NCBI RefSeq assembly: GCF_012102705.1
Contig: NZ_JAAVTA010000007.1
Location: forward strand, 1 to 64,000
Reading direction: 5' to 3'
DNA length: 64,000 nucleotides
Source: Haematospirillum sp. H1815
GTDB lineage: Bacteria > Pseudomonadota > Alphaproteobacteria > Rhodospirillales > Rhodospirillaceae
The position numbers and the translations under genes are program-made. Below the pieces are notes generated by a model. That model was not told the origin of the DNA and made no database searches. It saw only the letters and a program-made list of their open reading frames with translations. Below, one piece after another: positions 8,773 to 18,151 of this stretch. Position 1 is the stretch's first letter, and each line of letters starts with the position of its first letter.

Positions 8773-9633
8773 ATGGAACTCTGTACAATGCGCAAACTGG
8801 CACGTCGTGCCTTGGCTGGCCTTTCATGGGTCAACCTGGCGGTGATTTCCGGAATTGTTTCCTCCCTGTGTTTTCCAGCTTCAACCCGGGCTGACCGCCT
8901 GTCCGAAATAAGAGCCGCGGGCACAATCACGGTCGCAACCGAAATGCATTATGCCCCCTTTGACATGTTGGTTGACGGCCAGTACCAAGGCCTGTGCAAA
9001 GATCTTTTCGACGAGGTGGCCAAGGATCTTGGCGTCTCGGTACGCTATGTCGACCTCCCTTGGTCCAGCATTCTGCCCGGTCTGGATGCTGGCAAATTCG
9101 ATTTTGTGAATGCCCCGGTCACAATAACGCCAGAGCGTGCGAAGCGTTATGCCTTCACCCTGCCTATCGGCGATGCGACCGTGTCTCTTTTGAAACAGGC
9201 AGGTAATGAAGCTATAAAAACACCCAACGATATTGTCGGCCTGACAGTCGGTGCCCAGAAAGGATCTGCCGAACTGGCACAGCTGAAAGCCCTGGGCACC
9301 CGCCTGGGTGGCGTCAGGATCCGGGAATATGTCAATATCGATGAGGCCTTGGCTGATCTTGGAACAGGCCGCATTCAGGCCGTTGCCAATGCTCTTCCGC
9401 TGCAGGCCTATGCCGCCAGACAACGCCCCGATCGCTTCGAAATGGTTCTGCCCCCCTTTGGCAAGCCTGGCCACTTCGCATGGCTGGGACGCCGGGACAC
9501 TGATTCAGAAAGCCTGATTGAGGCGATCAACACCGCACTGCTGCGCATGCACGAAGATGGACGCCTGGATGCCATCAACACGCGCTGGCTGGGAGCGACT
9601 CCCCGCCTGCCCCGTGTCATGCCCCAGCCCTAG
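8773..9633 (+). CDS. Polar amino-acid ABC transporter substrate-binding protein
   Basis: A 286-residue periplasmic solute-binding protein of family 3. It has an N-terminal signal peptide (LARRALAGLSWVNLAVISG, ending near ASTRA-DRL) and the family opening EIRAAGTITVATEMHYAPF, then LCKDLFDEVAKDLGV and NAPVTITPERAKRYAFT. The start may be 8773 or the ATG at 8788, which gives a more typical signal peptide. Two permease genes follow (gaps of 20 and -11 bases), so it feeds that transporter. The precise substrate is not readable. Confidence 0.9.
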   Translation: MELCTMRKLARRALAGLSWVNLAVISGIVSSLCFPASTRADRLSEIRAAGTITVATEMHYAPFDMLVDGQYQGLCKDLFDEVAKDLGVSVRYVDLPWSSILPGLDAGKFDFVNAPVTITPERAKRYAFTLPIGDATVSLLKQAGNEAIKTPNDIVGLTVGAQKGSAELAQLKALGTRLGGVRIREYVNIDEALADLGTGRIQAVANALPLQAYAARQRPDRFEMVLPPFGKPGHFAWLGRRDTDSESLIEAINTALLRMHEDGRLDAINTRWLGATPRLPRVMPQP

Positions 9634-9653
9634 CGGCATAGACAGGATCTGCG

Positions 9654-10334
9654 ATGGATACCTCTCTTCAGGTTATAAGCCGGAACATACCTTTTCTCCT
9701 CGATGCAACCGGGTACACGGCCACAGTATCAGGGGCCGGTATGATCATGGGCCTGGCGCTTGGCACGGTCCTCTGCATTGCCAAGGTTTCCGGCACCGCC
9801 ACCTTGCAACGCACCGCTGGTCTTTATATCAGCCTGTTCCGGGGCATCCCTCTTCTGGTCCAAATTCTAGCCCTGTTCTATCTTCTGCCCCATATTGGCA
9901 TAGATCTTCCGGCATTGGCCTGCGCTATTCTGAGCGTCGGGCTGTGTGCAGCCGCCTATAACGCCGAGATTATGCGCAGTGCCATCCAGTCCATACCGCA
10001 TGGCCAAGTTGAAGCCGCCTATGCAACGGGCATGACACGCATCACCCTCTGGCGGCGTATCCTGTTGCCACAGGCTGTTCGCATCGGGTTGCCATCCCTG
10101 GTGAATGAGCTGGTTCTCCTGATCAAGGCATCATCCCTGGCATCGGTTATCGGCATCGCGGAGCTGACGCGCACAGCACAGAACATTGCCGGCCAAACAT
10201 ACCGCCACTTCGAGATCTATATAACGGCAGGTGCCCTGTACCTGCTTCTGAGCCTGATCATTGCAACAGCCGGGCGCCTGGCAGAAAAGCGGTTGCTGAC
10301 CCCATACACCGGAAGAGGCTCCCGTGGACGCTGA
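9654..10334 (+). CDS. Amino-acid ABC transporter permease (HisM/GlnP type)
   Basis: A 226-residue inner-membrane permease with several hydrophobic segments. The leading TLxG-like region is ATVSGAGMIMGLALGTVLC. The family signature ending the transport domain is visible in AAYATGMTRITLWRRILLPQ, containing the EAA motif that contacts the ATPase. It sits between the binding protein and a second permease, overlapping the latter by 11 bases, and would form a heterodimeric channel with it. Confidence 0.92.
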   Translation: MDTSLQVISRNIPFLLDATGYTATVSGAGMIMGLALGTVLCIAKVSGTATLQRTAGLYISLFRGIPLLVQILALFYLLPHIGIDLPALACAILSVGLCAAAYNAEIMRSAIQSIPHGQVEAAYATGMTRITLWRRILLPQAVRIGLPSLVNELVLLIKASSLASVIGIAELTRTAQNIAGQTYRHFEIYITAGALYLLLSLIIATAGRLAEKRLLTPYTGRGSRGR

Positions 10335-11001
10335 ACTGTTCCTTGCTTACGCCCCGGCTTTGGCATCTGGTCTTGGCGTCACGGCCCTGTGCTGGGTAAT
10401 GGGATCAACAGGTGCCCTGCTCTTGGGCCTGACCGTTGCCTGTTCCGTTCAATGGGGAGGTGTCATGACCAGACGTCTCCTGACCAGCCTGATGGAAACA
10501 ATCCGCGGGATCCCGCTGCTGATCCAGCTGTTCCTGCTGTACTATGGCCTGCCTGAACTCGGACTTGTTCTGGAGCCTCTGGAGGCTGGTGTGCTTGGCT
10601 TTGCCCTCTATGGCTCACCGTACTACGCCGAAGTCTTCCGTGCCGGGTTCCAGTCTGTACCCCGGGGACATATTGAAGCCGGTCGCTGCATCGCACTTTC
10701 CGAGGCAACAATCCTGCGGCGGATTATCCTGCCGCACATGCTGGTCGCGATTACTGCCCCGCTGACCAATATCACCATTATCCTGATCAAGGAAACGGCT
10801 GTTCTTTCTGTCATCACGGTGCCGGAACTGCTGTATGAAACCCAGAGCATGGCATCCGAGACCTTTCACTATGCAGAACCATTCCTGATCTTGGCCTTGT
10901 GCTATTGGGGGCTGGTGGAATTCACAGCCTGGCTGGGTCGGTGCCTCGAGAAACGTATGACCCGGCACATGGTCCGGCCAGGAGCAACAACGCGCGCATA
11001 A
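10324..11001 (+). CDS. Amino-acid ABC transporter permease, second subunit
   Basis: A 225-residue permease starting at GTG 10324 inside the end of the previous permease gene. It has the same membrane layout and an EAA motif (AGRCIALSEATILRRIILPH). Together with the upstream gene it forms the channel of a polar amino-acid importer. No ATP-binding subunit follows: the next gene is phoX on the same strand after about 220 bases. The ATPase must come from elsewhere or has been lost. Confidence 0.92.
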   Translation: MDAELFLAYAPALASGLGVTALCWVMGSTGALLLGLTVACSVQWGGVMTRRLLTSLMETIRGIPLLIQLFLLYYGLPELGLVLEPLEAGVLGFALYGSPYYAEVFRAGFQSVPRGHIEAGRCIALSEATILRRIILPHMLVAITAPLTNITIILIKETAVLSVITVPELLYETQSMASETFHYAEPFLILALCYWGLVEFTAWLGRCLEKRMTRHMVRPGATTRA

Positions 11002-11131
11002 CATTCCTGGCAACGTGGCTGCCGATTTCTACCAAGATCCGCGTCCCCTCTCACAAGCACATCACCTCCTGAGCGGTAAGGCAAAAAACTGACCACCTCG
11101 TGTTGAGACAGACGATAAAGTCTTGTTGCGC

Positions 11132-11137
11132 TATAAT
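11132..11137 (+). promoter_or_regulatory. Candidate -10 element upstream of the PhoX-type gene
   Basis: A perfect TATAAT lies 95 bases before the likely phoX start. No -35 element is at a canonical distance and no convincing Pho box could be read, so an activator-dependent promoter is possible but unproven. Confidence 0.35.
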
Positions 11138-11226
11138 GGATAAATTTCAAAAAAACTTCAATTCCAGATTACGTTCTCTCCACTAGTATTCTCACCGTCG
11201 TGCTCAAACACTACGGGATATATTTT

Positions 11227-13266
11227 ATGGCGCATTCATACCTTTGCTCCGATCGCACACACCCTCCTGAAGATCTTGGCGCCGATGACCGGATTTCCAA
11301 TACATCAACAGGCCCCTCATTCCCGAATGTCTTGTCGGAACGCGCCGGCCAACCTGATGCAATCAGCACGGATCCCGTCAAGTTTGCAGGGGACAGAAGC
11401 CTGTTCGGAGGACCATCCCTGACCCGGCGGGCCTTGATGCAGGGAACATCCGTCATAGCCGCACTGGCTGTATCACCCGCATATGCCACGGCAACAGACC
11501 AAACAGGCCATGACAGTAGCCTAACATTCCCACCCCTGCCAAACATCCATGATGAAGACAGCCATGTGGCCAAAGGATATCACCTTCACACCCTGATCCG
11601 CTGGGGTGACCCTGTGGTGGCCGGAGCCCCCGCCTTCGATCCCGGGAACCAGTCAGCACAGGCACAGGCACTGCAATTTGGCTATAATAATGACTTTGTT
11701 GCCTTCATGCCCTTGCCAAAGGGAAGCCTGAACTCCGGGCATGGCCTGTTGTGCGTCAATCACGAATACACAATCCCACACCTTATGTTTCCCGGGATCA
11801 CCAAGGAAAACGATCACACCCTGACACAGGACCAAGTCAATATCGAAATGGCCGCCCATGGGCATTCTGTGGTGGAGATAAAACGGACCGGTCACACATG
11901 GCACGTGGTACGGAACAGCCCCCTGAACCGCCGCCTGACAGCCCTAGATACCAAATTTCAGCTGACAGGCCCGGCTGCCGGGTCAGAACGCCTGAAGACC
12001 AGTACCGACCTGACAGGAACCTGTGTCATAGGCACAATCAACAACTGCGCAGGAGGGAAAACACCCTGGGGCACAATCCTTTTTGCGGAAGAAAATTTTG
12101 ATGGCTATTTTGCCGGTCGCATCGAGAATACCGGAGAGGCTAGAAACTATGCCCGTCTGGGCGTAGGTAACGCAGAATATCTCTGGTCACGGTATCACAG
12201 CCGCTTTGATGTTGAGAAAGAACCCAATGAAGCCAACCGGTTTGGCTGGATTGTGGAGTTCGATCCCTATGACCCGTATTCCATTCCCAAGAAAAGGACA
12301 GCACTCGGGCGCTTCAAGCACGAAGGTGCAACAACCGTCCTGAACAAGGATGGCCGTGTTGTCGTCTATTCCGGCGATGACCAGCGATTTGAGTACATTT
12401 ACCGTTTCGTGACAGCGCGTCCATACGATGCAACAGCAGCAGGCATGACAGATCTTCTTGATGAAGGCACACTCTCCGTCGCCCGATTCATGGCAGACGG
12501 CACCTTGGAATGGCTGCCCCTGGTTTTCGGGCAGGGAGCACTGATACCCGCCAATGACTTTCACAGCCAGGCCGATGTCCTGATCGAAACACGAAGGGCT
12601 GCAGATTTAGTGGGCGCAACTCCGATGGACCGTCCTGAAGATATAGAAACAAACCCCGTCACCGGCGTAGTTTATGCCGCTATGACCAACAACACAAAAC
12701 GTACAGCCGATACCCTTGATGCTCCGAACCCACGCAACATGAATCGTCACGGACATATCCTGGAACTGATCCCACCGGGAACCGCGCCGGACAGAAACAA
12801 GGCCAAAGCCGATCACACAGCAAACCACTTTACATGGGATATCTTTCTTCTGGCTGGCAACCCGGACAAAGCCGAGGATCAGTCGCGCTACGGCCATGAT
12901 GTGGGCAGAAGCGGATGGCTGTCGTGCCCCGATAATGTTGCCTTTGACAATCAGGGGCGCTTGTGGATCACAACAGATGGAGCGCCAAAAGCAGGAATTA
13001 CAGACGGTGTATGGGCTTGCGATGTCAAGGGAGACGGCCGCGCCATAACCCGGCGTTTTTATGCCTGTCCCCGTGGAGCTGAGCTATGCGGGCCGGAGTT
13101 CACGCCTGACAATTCAAGCTACTTTGCATCTGTCCAGCACCCCGGGGATGAACCCGGAAGCACCTATGACACACCGTCAACACGCTGGCCGGATTTCCAT
13201 GAATTCATGCCACCAAGACCATCCATACAAGTGATCCGCAAAATTGGCGGCGGACCCATTGGTTAA
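11227..13266 (+). CDS. PhoX-family alkaline phosphatase (DUF839)
   Basis: A 679-residue secreted phosphatase of the calcium/iron-dependent PhoX family. The start is taken at ATG 11227 (MAHSYLCSDRTHPPED); an in-frame upstream start at 11200 is possible. A Tat signal is seen about 60 residues in, SLTRRALMQGTSVIAALAV, with cleavage near the YATA region. Family segments include HGLLCVNHEYT, NNCAGGKTPWGT, SCPDNVAFDNQGRLWITTDG and CGPEFTPDNSSYFASVQHPG. This would release phosphate from organic esters in the periplasm. It stands alone between the amino-acid permeases and the arg-like operon. Confidence 0.92.
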   Translation: MAHSYLCSDRTHPPEDLGADDRISNTSTGPSFPNVLSERAGQPDAISTDPVKFAGDRSLFGGPSLTRRALMQGTSVIAALAVSPAYATATDQTGHDSSLTFPPLPNIHDEDSHVAKGYHLHTLIRWGDPVVAGAPAFDPGNQSAQAQALQFGYNNDFVAFMPLPKGSLNSGHGLLCVNHEYTIPHLMFPGITKENDHTLTQDQVNIEMAAHGHSVVEIKRTGHTWHVVRNSPLNRRLTALDTKFQLTGPAAGSERLKTSTDLTGTCVIGTINNCAGGKTPWGTILFAEENFDGYFAGRIENTGEARNYARLGVGNAEYLWSRYHSRFDVEKEPNEANRFGWIVEFDPYDPYSIPKKRTALGRFKHEGATTVLNKDGRVVVYSGDDQRFEYIYRFVTARPYDATAAGMTDLLDEGTLSVARFMADGTLEWLPLVFGQGALIPANDFHSQADVLIETRRAADLVGATPMDRPEDIETNPVTGVVYAAMTNNTKRTADTLDAPNPRNMNRHGHILELIPPGTAPDRNKAKADHTANHFTWDIFLLAGNPDKAEDQSRYGHDVGRSGWLSCPDNVAFDNQGRLWITTDGAPKAGITDGVWACDVKGDGRAITRRFYACPRGAELCGPEFTPDNSSYFASVQHPGDEPGSTYDTPSTRWPDFHEFMPPRPSIQVIRKIGGGPIG

Positions 13267-13759
13267 CCCTGATGCCAAGATCATCCATAGAAAAGAATCC
13301 GGCACGGCTATGTGCCGCACACGGGGATACAGGCAAAGGCTACTCTCAATGGCAGTAGAGATGATTCGCGGTTTGTCCTCTCTGCAAAGAATCGAACCAC
13401 TATGGAAAATATATCAACCCTTGATGATGATCATGCTTCCATAAATAGAAGATTGAGATACAATCCTCTTGTTACGTTTTGCTGATCGCGTACCCAGTGC
13501 GCCTTTTTTTGTGTTACCGGCATCACTGCCAAAATCGCTTTAGTCCTGCTGTCCTGGAACGTCATGACCCTGACACGCGAATTCTTTCTGCAACGCCGCC
13601 GATGCCCGAAGTTCTCCTTCGCGGCAGGCTTTGCTGTCAGGGTCCAGGATTTATAAAGCGTTCTTCCTGACGATCTGACCCCAACATTGAACCTCCGTCT
13701 GAAGGCTTGGAAAAGCGGCCAGACCGGGGCTGGGCGCATGTCTGAAAAGGTTGATCCAC
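13267..13759. other. Intergenic region before the DUF1611/arg-like operon
   Basis: No gene is supported. A small dyad (CGGCAC...GTGCCG, about 13300-13317) lies after the phoX stop, without a T run. The right end carries AAAGG 9 bases before the operon's ATG at 13760. A promoter for the operon presumably lies here but no clear -35/-10 pair was found. Confidence 0.45.
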
Positions 13760-14809
13760 ATGACCACACAACATGTCCAGATTGATAAAATCGCCTCTGT
13801 CACAAAAAATCTTGGGCTAAGGCATCAAGAGGAACTGACAAGCCAGCTTTCCTGTCGCATGGGTACAGTATTGGCAGCAGAGGTTCTGGAGGACAAAAAG
13901 CTCTACAACACGCTTGAACTACCCTCTGGCCGTATGTCTCTTCTGAAGAAAGGAGACATTATTGCCTGCGCACTGGGGCAACGTATGGCTCTCAAGGGGT
14001 TTGCCGGCCACCTGCCTGGCTCGCTCAAGGTCAATAATACCATTCACCTGCTCAACGCGGGCGGTGTAGCCGGGATCTGCACATCGGCCAATGTACAGGA
14101 AGTGGGCGAGCCCCTGAGAATCCGTGTTCTGGGCGGTATCATGCGGCACAACGCGCTGCTGAATATATCCGGCGGAACCGTGTTCACCCCCCTTGATATC
14201 ATGAAAGCGGATACGCCTCTGATCATCACCACCGGCACATCGATGGACAGTGGAAAAACAACGGTCGCAGCGGAAATTATCAAAACCCTTACCCGCATCG
14301 GCATGAATCTGGCGGGAACAAAAGTAACCGGGGTGGGGTTGCAGCGTGATACCTACAAAATGCAGGACCATGGCGTAAAAGAGACAGTATCGTTCGTCGA
14401 TTGCGGCATAACATCAACTGCCAACTTGGATGATACAACAGTCATCCGGATTGCCAAGGGTGCCATCGAATATCTGAGCCTCGGGAAACCCGATGCCATT
14501 GTTGTAGAATTCGGCGATGGGCTTCTGGGGCGCTATGGTGTCGCATCAATCCTGAAGGACGCGCAGATTCAGGCAAACATCCGCCTGCATATCGGCTGTG
14601 CCCGTGACCCTGCCGGAGCCATTATGCTGGCACGTGAATGTGCCGCCATGGGGGTTCCCCTTGATATCATCAGCGGCCCGGTAACAGATAACCAGGTTGG
14701 TCAGGATCTGATCCGTGAACATCTGCCCGGGATTCTGACCTACAACGCCTTCCACCCGCACAATGACTGGCTTGATCTTGTCATAAAACGCTGGTCCGCA
14801 GCAGCGTAA
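13760..14809 (+). CDS. DUF1611 P-loop protein, DgcN-like (possible glutamate N-acetyltransferase)
   Basis: A 349-residue two-domain DUF1611 protein. The N-terminal Rossmann-like part runs to about residue 150 and the C-terminal P-loop part begins with TTGTSMDSGKTTVAAEI (Walker A near residues 158-166). DUF1611 members include DgcN, reported to N-acetylate D-glutamate in marine bacteria; others are uncharacterised. The ATG at 13760 is preferred over an upstream TTG at 13751 because AAAGG lies 9 bases before it. It leads an operon whose next four genes resemble argC, argB, argD and argF, and it occupies the place where an N-acetylglutamate-forming enzyme would be expected. The usual partner DgcA is absent. 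Function here is inferred from family and context. Confidence 0.8.
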   Translation: MTTQHVQIDKIASVTKNLGLRHQEELTSQLSCRMGTVLAAEVLEDKKLYNTLELPSGRMSLLKKGDIIACALGQRMALKGFAGHLPGSLKVNNTIHLLNAGGVAGICTSANVQEVGEPLRIRVLGGIMRHNALLNISGGTVFTPLDIMKADTPLIITTGTSMDSGKTTVAAEIIKTLTRIGMNLAGTKVTGVGLQRDTYKMQDHGVKETVSFVDCGITSTANLDDTTVIRIAKGAIEYLSLGKPDAIVVEFGDGLLGRYGVASILKDAQIQANIRLHIGCARDPAGAIMLARECAAMGVPLDIISGPVTDNQVGQDLIREHLPGILTYNAFHPHNDWLDLVIKRWSAAA

Positions 14810-14841
14810 GAGTCAGCCATAACAGCTTGGGATTTCCAGTT

Positions 14842-15867
14842 ATGAGCATTACAAAAATCAGGGCATCCATCGTTGGTATCACCGGCTATACAGGCGTGGA
14901 GCTTTTACGGATCTTGCTGGCACACCCCAATGTCAGGATTGCGCAGCTTGCCGCGCGCGTGGAACAAGAGACCCGTATTGGTGAGATCTTCCCTCACCTT
15001 GCACATCTGCCCCACATCATCACGCCTTGCCCAACCGATATACTGATTGCAGACAGCGACGTGGTCTTCATCTGCCTGCCACACAAGGCAGCGCAGGACA
15101 TCGTGGCCGAACTGCACGGAAAGGCAAAAGTCATTGATCTTTCAGCTGATTACCGCCTGGATGATGCGGAACAGTACGAGAAATACTATGGCCCGCACAG
15201 GCATGCCCATCTGCTGAGGGAAGTCGTCTACGGCGTCCCAGAAATCAGCGGACACACGGCAATAGCCGACGCCTCGACCGTATCAAACCCCGGCTGTTTC
15301 GCTCTCCTGATGCAGCTTATGCTGCTGCCGTTCAAGGGGCACATTGCACACGCCGATCTTTTTGCCATAACCGGATCGAGTGGTGCCGGGAAAACGGCGT
15401 CAGATGCAACACATCACCCTGTCCGCAGCCATAACCTGAAGTCCTACAGCATCAATACGCACCGCCATATTGCAGAAATTGCACGCGGGGCAGGCATAAC
15501 GGAAGCACAGCTGAACTTTGTGCCAAGCTCTGGCCCTTTTGTACGCGGTATTTTCGCACAAGGCTTCGTGACGTTGAACGACCGATCTACAGCCCCTGCC
15601 TCCCTCCTGCCAAACAAAGAAAAGCCCGGCCCCTACACAAAAGCACCGTTTATCCGCCTGCAAGAGACGGTAGAAGCAGCTCATGTCGTGGGATCAAATT
15701 ACTGTGACCTCAGCTATCAGCTTGGCAACAAAGGACAGATCTTGATTCAGGGTGCGCTGGACAACGTTGTGAAAGGTGCCGGCGGCAACGCTGTGCAGAA
15801 CATGAACATCATGTTCGGGCTGAATGAAACAACGGGGCTGGATACGCTTACGCCCATGTACCCGTAG
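14842..15867 (+). CDS. N-acetyl-gamma-glutamyl-phosphate reductase-like protein (ArgC-like)
   Basis: A 341-residue NAD(P)-dependent semialdehyde dehydrogenase of the ArgC family, which reduces N-acetyl-glutamyl-phosphate to the semialdehyde. The nucleotide motif GITGYTGVELLRIL is at the N-terminus. The catalytic Cys is in SNPGCFALL (usual form NPGCYPT) and the active-site His in NTHRHIAEI. The segment GSSGAGKTASDATHH is altered relative to typical ArgC. The start is ATG 14842, 32 bases after the DUF1611 gene. Enzyme class is clear; whether the substrate is the standard N-acetyl-L-glutamyl phosphate is not. Confidence 0.85.
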   Translation: MSITKIRASIVGITGYTGVELLRILLAHPNVRIAQLAARVEQETRIGEIFPHLAHLPHIITPCPTDILIADSDVVFICLPHKAAQDIVAELHGKAKVIDLSADYRLDDAEQYEKYYGPHRHAHLLREVVYGVPEISGHTAIADASTVSNPGCFALLMQLMLLPFKGHIAHADLFAITGSSGAGKTASDATHHPVRSHNLKSYSINTHRHIAEIARGAGITEAQLNFVPSSGPFVRGIFAQGFVTLNDRSTAPASLLPNKEKPGPYTKAPFIRLQETVEAAHVVGSNYCDLSYQLGNKGQILIQGALDNVVKGAGGNAVQNMNIMFGLNETTGLDTLTPMYP

Positions 15868-15905
15868 TCACGACACACCAGCCGCACATGACATAAGGCA
15901 ACGGC

Positions 15906-16931
15906 ATGAAAAGGATGACAATGGTGACAACACTCAAGACAGGGACCGGGGACAAGACAACAGACAGGGCATTTGGCGCCGAGACTGATCTGCTGCCCGA
16001 TGGACCGGACATCCGGAAATCAAATAAAACGAGGATGCCCCAGTTCTGCATCAATGCCTTCTACGAACGTAAATTCCGCGACACCCTGTTCGTTATAAAA
16101 GCCGGTGGGAGGGTTATAGAGGATGACGTCGCACGACATAACCTATTGGAAAACATACGGGATCTGACCCTGCATGGCGTCAGGGTTCTGCTGGTTTACG
16201 GTGGCGGCATTGCCATGGATACAGAGGCAGAAAAACGCGGCATCACCATAAACAAGCACCAAGGACGCCGCATCACAACGCCGGATGACCTGAAAGTCAT
16301 GATCGATGTTCTGGGAGGACGCCTCTCGCTTGCAGTCTATCAGGCAATGGCCCAGGCCGGACTGGAAGGTATAAGCCTGAATGCAGTGCCACCAGACTGG
16401 ATGAATGTAGAACTCCGTCCCAAGGTACCGGTTGATTTTGGTCTGGTAGGCGATATCAACACCGTATCTGCCCGTGCGCTGCAGCGCCTGTTCAAGGTAA
16501 CACGTTTTGTAGCTTGCCCCTGCCTGGCCATGACAGAAGACTATCACCTTGTGAATATCAATGCCGACACAGTTGCCACGGCACTGGCGCTTGGGACACA
16601 GGCACAGAAGCTGATCTTCCTTTCTGATGTTGACGGTGTGCAGGTTCAGGGAGAAACCGCACTGATGATTATGGCAGAGGATATTCCAGGGTTGATTGCC
16701 AACGGCACAGCAACCGGCGGCATGAAAGTCAAGCTGGAGAACTGCCTGAAAGCCCTGCAGGGTGGGGTTCGCCGCATTCACCTGATTTCCGGACTGCGAA
16801 AAGACGCACTGAAAAAGGAAATCTACGAACCTGTCAGCCCCGGCACCATGCTGATCAGGGAATCCGAACGCATGCATTACCTAAATGAAATCGAGGCCCA
16901 GGCAGCCTTGGGCGGAGAGCTGATAGGGTAA
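15906..16931 (+). CDS. Divergent acetylglutamate kinase-like protein (ArgB-like)
   Basis: A 341-residue amino-acid kinase. An N-terminal extension of about 55 residues precedes the kinase core, which opens with LFVIKAGGRV (usual VIKYGG). Core motifs include LVYGGGIAMDTEAEKRGI (usual VHGGGPQI), HQGRRITTPDD with the substrate-binding Arg, VNINADTVATALALG, and KLIFLSDVDGV. The substrate-loop segment usually GLSGKDGGLI reads GISLNAVPPDWMNVEL, a clear departure. The kinase class is secure, but substrate preference may differ from N-acetyl-L-glutamate. It lies between the ArgC- and ArgD-like genes, 2 bases from the latter. Confidence 0.82.
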   Translation: MKRMTMVTTLKTGTGDKTTDRAFGAETDLLPDGPDIRKSNKTRMPQFCINAFYERKFRDTLFVIKAGGRVIEDDVARHNLLENIRDLTLHGVRVLLVYGGGIAMDTEAEKRGITINKHQGRRITTPDDLKVMIDVLGGRLSLAVYQAMAQAGLEGISLNAVPPDWMNVELRPKVPVDFGLVGDINTVSARALQRLFKVTRFVACPCLAMTEDYHLVNINADTVATALALGTQAQKLIFLSDVDGVQVQGETALMIMAEDIPGLIANGTATGGMKVKLENCLKALQGGVRRIHLISGLRKDALKKEIYEPVSPGTMLIRESERMHYLNEIEAQAALGGELIG

Positions 16932-16933
16932 CA

Positions 16934-18151
16934 ATGGCAGGCACAACACACGATATCATTGATCGCACCTTTGATCTCCTGGTCAGAACCTATGAACCCC
17001 AGCCCGTGGTGATGGATTACGGATGTGGCATCTATATCCATGATACCGAGGGAAAGAGGTATATCGACTGTGCTGCCGGCATAGCGGTCGCCTCCCTTGG
17101 ACATGCGCATCCCGCTGTACTCAACGCCCTGCAAACGCAAGGCAGGCGGCTGATGGCTGTCCAGAATTCCTACGCAACACCGGAAAGACTGCAAGCAGCA
17201 GAGCTGATCGTCTCAACATCCTGCATTGATCGCGTATACTTCTGCAATTCAGGGACCGAAAGTGTGGAAGCAGCCCTGAAATGCGCCCGCAAGTGGGCCA
17301 GTGAGACAAAGGGCACCACCTGCAACGAAATCATCACATTCCGGAATTCATTCCACGGACGAACCTATGGTTCGGCCAGCGTAACGGAGAAATGCCACGC
17401 CCAACCGTTCTTTGGTCCCTATCTCCCCGGCATCAAATGGGCCACGTTCAATAATCTTGAGAGTGTAACCGCCCTGATATCGGACAAGACAGCCGCGATC
17501 CTTGTCGAACCCGTGCAGGGCGAAGGGGGGCTGACCGTGGCCGAGCCGGCATTTCTGCATGGACTGAGGGCGCTGTGCGATACGCATGATATTTGCCTGA
17601 TCTTTGACGAGGTGCAGTCCGGCTTCGGAAGACTGGGTTTTCTGCATGCACATCAAGCCTTTCCCGATGAGGATGGCGTTATACCCGAACCGGATATCAT
17701 CGCCTGGGCCAAGGGCATGGGTGGTGGATTCCCTGTCGGGGCCATGGGAGCAAGGGAATGGTTCGGACAAGCCCTTGCTCCCGGTACACATGGTTCCACC
17801 TATGGAGGAAATCCCCTCGCATGCGCTGTAGCCCATGCCGTCATTTCGGAAATACAAAAACCCGGTTTCCTGGAACAGGTCAGGGATGTTGGGAAAATTC
17901 TGCAGAACGGCCTGCACAGGCTACAAAGAAAAAGCGCCCTGATCAGCGATGTTCGGGGAAAGGGGCTGATGATCGGGATAGAAACCTCCATGGAGGTCAA
18001 ATCACTGATCCATGCCCTGCGGTCCAACGGACTGATGACCACCCAAGCCGGAAAAAACACGGTGCGCATAACGCCACCACTGACCATGACCAACGACCAA
18101 GCACAGGATGTTCTGGAGATCATTGAGAAAACGCTGGGGGACCTTCAATGA
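16934..18151 (+). CDS. Acetylornithine aminotransferase-like protein (ArgD-like, class III)
   Basis: A 405-residue PLP-dependent class III aminotransferase expected to convert N-acetylglutamate semialdehyde to N-acetylornithine with glutamate as amino donor. Motifs seen: FCNSGTESVEAALKCARKW, SFHGRTYGSASVT, VEPVQGEGG, CLIFDEVQSGFGRLG, and the PLP Lys in IIAWAKGMGGGFP. All catalytic elements are intact. It begins 2 bases after the ArgB-like gene and overlaps the ArgF-like gene by ATGA, showing one operon. Confidence 0.88.
   Translation: MAGTTHDIIDRTFDLLVRTYEPQPVVMDYGCGIYIHDTEGKRYIDCAAGIAVASLGHAHPAVLNALQTQGRRLMAVQNSYATPERLQAAELIVSTSCIDRVYFCNSGTESVEAALKCARKWASETKGTTCNEIITFRNSFHGRTYGSASVTEKCHAQPFFGPYLPGIKWATFNNLESVTALISDKTAAILVEPVQGEGGLTVAEPAFLHGLRALCDTHDICLIFDEVQSGFGRLGFLHAHQAFPDEDGVIPEPDIIAWAKGMGGGFPVGAMGAREWFGQALAPGTHGSTYGGNPLACAVAHAVISEIQKPGFLEQVRDVGKILQNGLHRLQRKSALISDVRGKGLMIGIETSMEVKSLIHALRSNGLMTTQAGKNTVRITPPLTMTNDQAQDVLEIIEKTLGDLQ

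Noticed and set aside
13431..13769. Minus-strand 112-codon frame between phoX and the DUF1611 gene
   Set aside because: It overlaps the operon's ribosome site, has no domain features and no clear start context.
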